Program-made: the position numbers and the translations under genes
Assembly (NCBI RefSeq): GCF_036865545.1
Contig: NZ_CP142208.1
Span: 3,224,001-3,288,000, forward strand
DNA length: 64,000 nucleotides
Reading direction: 5' to 3'
Source of the DNA: Erwinia sp. E_sp_B01_1
GTDB lineage: Bacteria; Pseudomonadota; Gammaproteobacteria; Enterobacterales; Enterobacteriaceae
Shown here: in pieces, positions 57,701 to 64,000 of the stretch
How the letters are laid out: each line of letters opens with the position of its first letter
Numbering within the stretch: position 1 is the stretch's first letter
Notes under the pieces: generated by a model
What the model was told of the DNA's origin: nothing
Seen by the model: the letters and a program-made list of their open reading frames with translations, nothing else
The model's database searches: none

Positions 57701-60700
57701 CACTGGTCAGCGCAGCGAGATCCACAGGCGGAATATTTACGCTCCACTGCCCGCCAGCCTGCAGGGTGGTGACATAGGATTTCGCGCCCAGCGTCACGGT
57801 GACGACAGAGCCGGTCACCGCATTGATCGTGCCGCCCACCGTCTGGGTAACGGCCGCTTCAGCAATATTCAGCAGGTTGTCCGTGCCCAACAGGTTGCTC
57901 AGCGCACCAATTACCGGCACGTCCAGGATTGTCGTTACCGTTTCGGCCAGAGAGCGCGTGTTGCCTGCGGCATCCGTCAGCACCAGATTCAGGTTGGTTT
58001 CGCCCGGCTCCAGCAGCCCCAGCACGTCTGGTGGCACAATAATCGCAAACTTACCGTCCTGGCCAACCCTTGCGGAGAGCGTTGTGCCACCAATATCCAG
58101 AGAGACGGTGGCGCCGATCCCTGCTGACGTTGCCAGACCGGTGATGGTCTGCGCCACGGCAGTATCAGCCGCATTCAGGAAGCCGTCGCCAAGCAGGCTG
58201 TCTACGGTGAAGTTCAGCAGCTGGTTAACCACTTTATTCACTGTAAGCGTGGCATCCGTCTGGTTGCCCGAAGCATCGCTGACCCGCAGCCCAAAGACCA
58301 GGGTGCCGTCAGTCAGGCTGCCAAGCACTTGCGGAGTCAGAGCGATACTGAAGGTGCCATCTGCGGCCACTACCGCAGTGGCAATTGGCGAGCTGTCACC
58401 CAGGTAGAGGCCAATAGTCTGGCCTTCAGCACCAGAAGCGGTCCCTGTCAGCAATTGGGTGGCAAGAATATCCGTGGCGTTGAGCAGGTTATCGCCCAGT
58501 AGCGCATTGACCTGGAGCAGAGGCGCACCGGTGTCTACCGTGATGGGCAGGGTTTGCGTGGTGACATTCCCGGCCGCATCGCTGAGGCTGGCGGAGATCG
58601 TATACCCGGCCTGAGAGAGAGCCTGCAAATCTCCGGAAGGCACAGTGGTAGACCAGGTGCCGTCAGGCTGTACCACAGCGGTGTAAGTTTTGCCTTCCAG
58701 CGTAACCGTCACCGCTCTGCCTGCTTCACTGACTGAGGCGGTGCCGCTGATAGTCTGCGAAACTGCTGCTTCGCTGCCGTTGAGCACGTCATCTCCGGCA
58801 AAGGCACCGATGGTCAACGTTGGCGGCGTACGATCCACCAGGAACTGCCCGCTTGAGCTGAGGGCGATATCCCCGGTGGAAACCAGCGTGGCCGAAATGG
58901 TATGCGTGCCGTCAGCCAGGTCTGCTGCCGTGTTGGGCACGGTGATCGACCAGTTGCCATCAGTGGTGGTGACCGGATAAGTACCCACTTCCCTGCCATC
59001 AATGGTCAGCGTGACCGTCCCTTCCCCACCTGCCAGATCTGGCAGGTTAGCGAAAGTCCCGCCTACGGTCAGCGTTGCACCATCGCTGGCGTTGACGATG
59101 TTATCGTCCGACACCGGTGCCAGAGTAAGCAGCGGCGTGGCCGGTGGCGTAAGGTCAACCGCGATGGTGGCGCTGGCCGTGCCGGTATTGCCTGCCAAGT
59201 CAGAGACCGAGACCGCAATGGTGCCGGTGCCGCTCGTTCCTAACTGTTGCAGAGCCACTGGCGTCACGTTAACCGACCAGCTGCCATCGGCCTGGACCAC
59301 GCCGGTCAGCGTGGAGGTGCCAATAGTCACCGTGACCACACGTCCCGCATCGGCCCCGGTGGTGGTGCCTGACAGCGTCTGACTGGTCAGGCTTTCCACA
59401 TAGTTCAGCGCATTGTCGCCAGCGAAAGGCTGCAGGGTGATGGTTGGTGCCTGGGTATCCACCGTGAAGTTACCGGCCACCGTAGCCGTGTTACCTGCTG
59501 CATCGCTGGCTACCACGGTCACTGTCTGGGCAGTCTGCGGCAGAGCGCCTAACTGCGCCGGGGTCAGATCCAGCGTCCAGGTCCCGTTGGTGGCTACCGT
59601 TGCGTCGTAGTTAGTGCCGCCAAGGGTCACCCTGACCGCCTGATCTGCGCCGGTCACGCCGGTGGTGCCGGTCAGTGTTGCGCCAGCCGCGGCTTCAGTG
59701 CCGTTGAGGAATCCGTCAACAAACGGCGTGTTCAGGGTTGGCACTGGGGCAGCCAGAGCGGCAGTGAAGTTCAGCCCCTCAGTGGTGCTGTTACCCGCCG
59801 GATCGGTGACCGTTACGTTGACAGTATGGGCTCCGGAAGTCAGGGCCGACAACGCGCCAGCAGGCAGGTTCACCGTCCAGGCGCCACTGGCATCCACCGT
59901 GCCGGTGTAAGTTACGCCAGCCAGATCAATCCTCAGCTGTACGCCCTGATTGGCCCCTGCTGCGCCGGTGGTCCCGGTCAGCGTTATCGCGCCAGCCGCC
60001 TCGCTGATATTCAGGATGCCATCACCGAACGGCGTATTGATAGTTGGATCTGGAGCCGTCAGCACAGCTGTATAGTCCAGCGTGGCGGAATCGCTGTTAC
60101 CCGCAGTATCCGTGGCCGTCACAGTAACGGTATGCGTGCCGTTGCCGATAGCGGTCAGCTCAGCTGGCGTTAACGTCAGCGACCAGTTGCCGCTGGCATC
60201 AACCGTAGCAGGCACCGCCACCCCATTGTTAAACCCGCTGACAGAAACCGTTACGGTCTGACCAGCCTCAATTTTCCCGGTTGAGCCGCTGAGTAACTGA
60301 CTCGCGGTTGCTTCGTTAATGCTCAGCAAACCATCGCCAAACGGCAGGTTAATACTGACGTCAGGCAGATCGTTGATCGCCACCAGCAGGCTGCCAGGGG
60401 TGCTGCCGCTGTTACCCACACTGTCGGTCGCCGTAACGGTAATTGGCCAGTTGCCATCCGGCAGCGTAACCAACACCGAAGCTGGCAGTGCCAGGCTCCA
60501 GCTACCCGTTGCCGTATCCACCGCAGCCTGATACACCGTGCCGTTGATATTCACACTGACCGTTTGCGGCCCGGCAATGCCGGTCACGCCGGTCAGCGCA
60601 CCGCCAGCCGCTGCTTCTGCCGCATTCAGCACGCCATCCGCAAAGGGGACGACCAGCGTCGGGGCTGGCAGGCCGGTAATAATCGCGTTGAAGCCCAGGG

Positions 60701-63700
60701 TTTCGGTATTGCTGTTGCCGGCACGGTCACCCACGGTGACCGTGATGGTGTGGGTGCCATTCCCCAGCGTCGCTGCCAGGTCTGGCGTCAGAATGGCGCT
60801 CCAGTTGCCGTTGTCGCTGACCGTTGCGTCAAGCGCGTTGCCATCTACAGTGACTGAGACGGTCTGGCCTGTGCCCACAATCCCCGTAGTCCCGGTGAGC
60901 GTCTGATTGACCCCCGCCTCAGCGGCATTCAGCGCGCCGTCAACAAATGGCGTAACGATAGTGGCATCCGGCAGGGTATTCAGCAGCACTTCCACGCTGC
61001 CGCTGGTACTGGCCGGGTTGCCCGCCGCATCAACAGCCGTAACCGAAACCTGCAACGCCCCGTCCGCCTGACCGGCAAGCGCACCGGCGGGCAGCGTTGC
61101 CGCCCAGGTACCATCAGCCAGCACCGCACCGGTGACGGTCACCGCCCCCACGGTCACCTGCACCGCCGTGCCCACAGCAAGGTTGGTCGCCGAGCCGGTC
61201 AGCACCTGCTCAGCGGCCGCTTCCGTAGCGTTCAGCAGGCCATCGACAAACGGCGTAGCCAGCGTCAGGGCCGGTAAAGTATTGATTGCCACCCCAAGAT
61301 CAAGCAGATCCGTGGTGGTATTGCCTGCGGTATCCGTCACCGAAACGCCAACCTGGGTAGTCACGTCCGGCAGCAGCAGCAGATCGCTGCCCGGGACAGT
61401 CAGCGACCATGTGCCATTCTCGCCAACGGTAGTGGTGTAGATTTTACCGTTGAGCGTGACGTTCACGCTCAGGCCCGCTTCAGAAGTCCCGCTGACCACC
61501 AGCCCTGCTAACGCCTCTGCCAGATTCAGGATGCCATCAGCCCCTGCTCCCAGCGTCACGTCCAGCACTGGCGCATTAGTATCTACCCTGAAGTCTCCCG
61601 TTGCGGTTGCGATGTTCCCGGCCACGTCATTGCCGCTGGCGGTCACACTGTTGATTCCCTGATCCAGAGCCTGAATATCGGCCGCCGGAACACTGGCAGT
61701 CCAGTTACCGTTAGCATCCACAGTAGCGGTGTAGCTGTTGCCGTTCAGGGTAACCGTAACGTTATCCCCGGCCGGAATGTGCTGGCTGGTGCCGGTGATT
61801 TGCACATCGTTGCGGGATTCCTGGAAATTCACCACATCGTCACTGGTGACCGGATCTATGGTGATCGTCGGCAGATCGGCAGCCTGAGCAATCACTGTCA
61901 CCTGATGCGTGGTGCTGGCAGGATTTCCGGAGCTGTCGGTAACGGAAGCGGTAAAGGATTGGGCTCCATCCGCCAGTGCAGCGAGATCCGCTGCCGGTAC
62001 GGTAGTGTTCCAGCTACCGTCAGCCTGCACGAGGGCCGTGTAAGTCTGGCCGTTCAGCGTGACCGTCACCGTCTGACCGGCATTGACGTTGGTGGTGCTA
62101 CCCGCCAGGGTCAGATCCCTGGTGGCTTCATCCTGATTAATGTAGTCATCGCCAGAGACCACACCCACGCTGATGGTGGGCAGATTGGCCGCTGAGGCAT
62201 CTACCGTGACGTTCAGCGTCTGGCTGGTGCTGTTGCCGGCAATGTCAGTCAGGGTGACGGTCACCGGATAGGTTGCATCCGCCAGGTTTTGCGTCACGCC
62301 GGAAGGCAGATCCAGCTGCCAGCTACCGTCGCTCTGCACGGTTTGCTGATAACTCTGACCGTTGAAGGTGATGGTGACCTGCTGACCCGCCTCGCTGGCT
62401 GAGGCCGTGCCGGCAATCGACACTGGCTGCAAAATTTCAGCCGCATTGATGATGTTATCCCCGGCGACCGGCGTCACGGTCAGCGTTGGCGCAAGCAGGT
62501 CCACAGCGATAGTGGTGCTGATTTCGCCGGTATTGCCCTGAACATCGGTAGCCGTGACGATCAGCGTCTGTGGCCCGTTGCCTAATCCCTGCAGGGTCGC
62601 GCTGGTGACCGGTACTGTCCAGATGCCGTTGGCGTCTACGGTGGCGTCATAGTTCACGCCATTGATATTGACTACCACCGCCTGGCCTGCGCCAGCCACA
62701 CCGGTAGTGCCGCTTAATGTCTGATCCGTACCCGCTTCAGTGATGTTCAGATAACCATCGCCAAACGGGGTGTTAATGGTCGGCTGAAGGGTCTCGGTTG
62801 CCACCGTCACGCTGGTGGTGGCCGTGGCGGTATTCCCGGCCGCATCGCTGAGGCTGACGGTCAGCGGATAGCTGCCGTCTGGCGCAACCTGCAACAGACC
62901 GGCTGGCAGTTGCACCGTCCAGTCGCCCGCTGCATCAACCGGCGTGGTGTAACTCTGGCCGTTGAGGGTAACGGTCACCAGCTGGCCTTCCTGAGCGCCG
63001 GTACTGCCGCCGCTGACGGTAATCTCACCCGCCGCTTCGCTGGTGTTCACCACGCCATCACCCGCAATGGTATTCAGCGTGAGGGTTGGCGCAACGGTAT
63101 CGACATTGACCGGAATCGCCAGCGTGTTGCTGTTGCCGGCCACATCGGTAACGGTTACCGGAAGAGTTGATGCGCCCTGTGGCAGGGTTTGCAACGCGGT
63201 GGCAGGAATATCTACCGACCAGTTACCATTTGCATCCACCACGCCGGTGTAAGTGTCGTTGCCTACTGCCAGAGTGACGGTCTGTCCGTTGCCCGCCACG
63301 CCGGTGGTGCCGGTGAGGGTTTGCGTCAGGGCGGCTTCATTACCGTTCAGCGTGCCGTCAGTGAACGGTGCATCCGCCGTTGCCAGCGGCAGCTGGCTGA
63401 CGTGGACATTCAGTGTGCCATTGCCGGTGATGGTTGTGCCGGTGTTATCGACCACGGTGGCGGTCATCGTAGCTGTGCCGTCCGGCAGGCCCGCCAGGGC
63501 GGTAGCCGGAATAATGGCATTCCAGACGCCATTAGCCCCGACCAGAGTGGTGAAGGTCTGGCCGTTGAAGTTCAGCGTGATGGTGCTGCCCTCAGCCACA
63601 TTCGCCGTGGTGCCTGACACAATCAGCGCATCCTGTGCTTCATCAGCATTGAGATAGCCATCGTCGCTAAGCGGATCCAGACTGATACCTGAAGCTGCAC

Positions 63701-64000
63701 TGTTAACCTCCACCTCATAAGTGGTGGTCACCGGGTTCCCTGCAGCGTCGCTCACCGCCAGGGTAAAGGTGGTGGTGCCGTCATCCAGCGCTGCCAGCGC
63801 GGTTGAGGGCAGCGTGACACTCCAGCGGCCATCAGCCTGCACCGGACTGGTATAAACCTGACCGTTCAGCGTGACGGTGACCAGCTGTCCGGGCTCCACA
63901 TTGGTGGTTGAACCCGTTAACTGCTGATCGGTTCGCTGCTCGGCTCCGTCGAGGACGTCATTGCCTGCAAAAGTATTGACGGTCAGCGTCGGCAGCGTGT
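54762..64000 (-). CDS. BapA/Bap/LapF-family giant adhesin, C-terminal part (N terminus beyond window)
   Basis: Secreted surface protein for biofilm formation and adhesion; more than 3070 residues are visible and the frame is open to the window end, so the start lies past 64000. It consists of about 28 immunoglobulin-like repeats of roughly 100 residues, each opening with a pattern like PFGDGxLNxxEA and closing with DAAGNxxT. The last repeat is degenerate (no GDGxLN). A Thr/Ser/Ala/Asp linker of about 75 residues follows (55248-55472), then a 161-residue tail (54765-55247) with one RTX-like segment, HIDGGAGTDTLVLNG, typical of a type I secretion signal. The three downstream genes supply the exporter, as in Salmonella bapABCD. 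Confidence 0.93.
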   Translation of the reverse strand, partial: TLPTLTVNTFAGNDVLDGAEQRTDQQLTGSTTNVEPGQLVTVTLNGQVYTSPVQADGRWSVTLPSTALAALDDGTTTFTLAVSDAAGNPVTTTYEVEVNSAASGISLDPLSDDGYLNADEAQDALIVSGTTANVAEGSTITLNFNGQTFTTLVGANGVWNAIIPATALAGLPDGTATMTATVVDNTGTTITGNGTLNVHVSQLPLATADAPFTDGTLNGNEAALTQTLTGTTGVAGNGQTVTLAVGNDTYTGVVDANGNWSVDIPATALQTLPQGASTLPVTVTDVAGNSNTLAIPVNVDTVAPTLTLNTIAGDGVVNTSEAAGEITVSGGSTGAQEGQLVTVTLNGQSYTTPVDAAGDWTVQLPAGLLQVAPDGSYPLTVSLSDAAGNTATATTSVTVATETLQPTINTPFGDGYLNITEAGTDQTLSGTTGVAGAGQAVVVNINGVNYDATVDANGIWTVPVTSATLQGLGNGPQTLIVTATDVQGNTGEISTTIAVDLLAPTLTVTPVAGDNIINAAEILQPVSIAGTASASEAGQQVTITFNGQSYQQTVQSDGSWQLDLPSGVTQNLADATYPVTVTLTDIAGNSTSQTLNVTVDASAANLPTISVGVVSGDDYINQDEATRDLTLAGSTTNVNAGQTVTVTLNGQTYTALVQADGSWNTTVPAADLAALADGAQSFTASVTDSSGNPASTTHQVTVIAQAADLPTITIDPVTSDDVVNFQESRNDVQITGTSQHIPAGDNVTVTLNGNSYTATVDANGNWTASVPAADIQALDQGINSVTASGNDVAGNIATATGDFRVDTNAPVLDVTLGAGADGILNLAEALAGLVVSGTSEAGLSVNVTLNGKIYTTTVGENGTWSLTVPGSDLLLLPDVTTQVGVSVTDTAGNTTTDLLDLGVAINTLPALTLATPFVDGLLNATEAAAEQVLTGSATNLAVGTAVQVTVGAVTVTGAVLADGTWAATLPAGALAGQADGALQVSVTAVDAAGNPASTSGSVEVLLNTLPDATIVTPFVDGALNAAEAGVNQTLTGTTGIVGTGQTVSVTVDGNALDATVSDNGNWSAILTPDLAATLGNGTHTITVTVGDRAGNSNTETLGFNAIITGLPAPTLVVPFADGVLNAAEAAAGGALTGVTGIAGPQTVSVNINGTVYQAAVDTATGSWSLALPASVLVTLPDGNWPITVTATDSVGNSGSTPGSLLVAINDLPDVSINLPFGDGLLSINEATASQLLSGSTGKIEAGQTVTVSVSGFNNGVAVPATVDASGNWSLTLTPAELTAIGNGTHTVTVTATDTAGNSDSATLDYTAVLTAPDPTINTPFGDGILNISEAAGAITLTGTTGAAGANQGVQLRIDLAGVTYTGTVDASGAWTVNLPAGALSALTSGAHTVNVTVTDPAGNSTTEGLNFTAALAAPVPTLNTPFVDGFLNGTEAAAGATLTGTTGVTGADQAVRVTLGGTNYDATVATNGTWTLDLTPAQLGALPQTAQTVTVVASDAAGNTATVAGNFTVDTQAPTITLQPFAGDNALNYVESLTSQTLSGTTTGADAGRVVTVTIGTSTLTGVVQADGSWSVNVTPVALQQLGTSGTGTIAVSVSDLAGNTGTASATIAVDLTPPATPLLTLAPVSDDNIVNASDGATLTVGGTFANLPDLAGGEGTVTLTIDGREVGTYPVTTTDGNWSITVPNTAADLADGTHTISATLVSTGDIALSSSGQFLVDRTPPTLTIGAFAGDDVLNGSEAAVSQTISGTASVSEAGRAVTVTLEGKTYTAVVQPDGTWSTTVPSGDLQALSQAGYTISASLSDAAGNVTTQTLPITVDTGAPLLQVNALLGDNLLNATDILATQLLTGTASGAEGQTIGLYLGDSSPIATAVVAADGTFSIALTPQVLGSLTDGTLVFGLRVSDASGNQTDATLTVNKVVNQLLNFTVDSLLGDGFLNAADTAVAQTITGLATSAGIGATVSLDIGGTTLSARVGQDGKFAIIVPPDVLGLLEPGETNLNLVLTDAAGNTRSLAETVTTILDVPVIGALSNLLGTDNLLNIAEAAVTQTVGGTINAVTGSVVTVTLGAKSYVTTLQAGGQWSVNIPPVDLAALTSGNLSLGVKVVDPAGNTSSTSTTVGIFTAQPTISLSSIFGDGILNIADALTNQTISGVVNNVAAGTVINLNVGNTTVTATVGTNGAFTATVSPDILGTLTSGNLTIGASLTDAAGNTASATAGAVVKLTAPSITINPLFGDGLLNLADALLGQNIGGTITGADAGSRVVVSIGGTQFITTTAANGSFSLALSPAILQGLANGDLTVGVSVTDTAGNTTSVNAGAVVGLTLPTISLNPLFGDGVLNLLESLVTQTISGTVGGNVAVGSAVTINLGNTTVTGTVGQGGVFSAQVTPAILSTLLDGNLTVGVSVTDAVGNVSSTSAGLKVGLHIPPSLSLNTVFGDGVLSVGDLATAQTISGGSFNLPAGSTVSVVLNGKTYTTTVGFGLGGPWSLNVPKADLAALANGTTTVTVSATDAYGNTGTTSGSLSVTAQTPPTVTITSVFGDGLLSAADSLSAQTIAGTSTDAVGSTITVRIGATALTAVVGANGAWSVSVPAAVLAALPDGNDTVTASLTNAAGNAGTGTSTVLVGTHTLPVVALNSSTLFGGDHYLNLSEANVAETISGTSTNAVGSRVSVNIAGNILTTTVGANGAWSVTVPSATLKSINDGSQTLTVTLTDAAGNTSVVSDTFKAVTHNLPAIGVDPILSVVSVLLTGLTVSGGTLNLAPGTRLNVTLNGATVQTTTDILGRYSAKFAGGLLTSLSLASIVTVTAVDAAGNPASTSNTLLLGSLLPVATPVATAAVMMAVASDDAIATTSTHAAVATESTTTTAHAATADSTLITGSDTASTDASTTAASADSTTATAAASTAATSDDSAYTIGGVVITLADGQTVEGASVTGSSGDDTVTLNSLNFTHIDGGAGTDTLVLNGEHMTLDLTSLGLKVEHIEIIDLGKAGSNSVKLDLNEALNLTDSQANDLIIKGTLGDQVTLANTDGGVWATAGQRTVEGQTFDVYHNSALSAANTLGDVLVQHNLQVHVV
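55248..55472 (-). other. Low-complexity Thr/Ser/Ala/Asp linker in the adhesin
   Basis: About 75 residues made almost only of Thr, Ser, Ala and Asp (for example ATTSTHAAVATESTTTT and DASTTAASADSTT) between the last Ig-like repeat and the secretion tail. It is probably an unstructured spacer. Confidence 0.8.

Noticed and set aside
54669..63657. Many plus-strand frames opposite the adhesin gene
   Set aside because: The repeated, GC-biased codons of the adhesin keep the antisense frames open; the frames repeat with the Ig repeats and resemble nothing.

Overview
The window comes from an enterobacterial chromosome. Gene order and protein sequences follow the E. coli K-12 segment from galS to ompC/micF almost gene for gene, but several E. 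coli genes are missing or replaced and a bapABCD-type secretion locus has been added. Protein divergence, the iron-uptake genes and the adhesin locus fit a plant- or environment-associated relative such as Erwinia, Pantoea or another Erwiniaceae; this is inferred from memory of these families, not from a search.

Layout: 1-6615 holds galS (cut by the window edge), yeiB, folE, a YbfB/YjiJ-type MFS exporter with a divergent LysR gene, and the formaldehyde detoxification pair frmA-fghA. A 200-bp inverted-repeat element (6624-6830) separates these from the iron and lysine block: cirA (with a -1 frameshift), a FecCD-type siderophore permease with its ATPase under a Fur box, and lysP. Next come yeiE, a DUF1232 gene, yeiH, nfo, the fructose operon fruBKA with two Cra operators, yeiW, efpL (yeiP), a lone fimbrial-like gene, yeiR, lpxT, mepS, pdeN, the peptide importer yejABEF, yejG, bcr, rsuA, radD, rplY, yejK, yejL and yejM.

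At tRNA-Pro(GGG) the E. coli order breaks. The narP-to-mqo stretch of E. coli is absent. In its place are a HigBA-type toxin-antitoxin pair with a perfect palindromic operator, a family-17-like glycosyltransferase, a 68-aa hypothetical protein and an orphan 4'-phosphopantetheinyl transferase. E. coli order resumes with yojI, alkB (frameshifted), apbE, ompC and the antisense RNA gene micF; ada is missing.

Beyond micF, where E. coli has rcsDBC, lies a minus-strand locus for a giant biofilm adhesin: more than 3000 residues of about 28 immunoglobulin-like repeats (its N terminus lies past base 64000), followed by its own type I secretion machine (TolC-like channel, LapB-type ABC transporter, HlyD-type adaptor). 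A hairpin and an intrinsic terminator lie between the adhesin and the secretion genes.

The points most worth checking are the cirA frameshift, which falls exactly on a dnaX-type slippery heptamer, the alkB frameshift, the palindromic element, the 24-bp tandem repeat between yejG and bcr, and the control of the adhesin locus.
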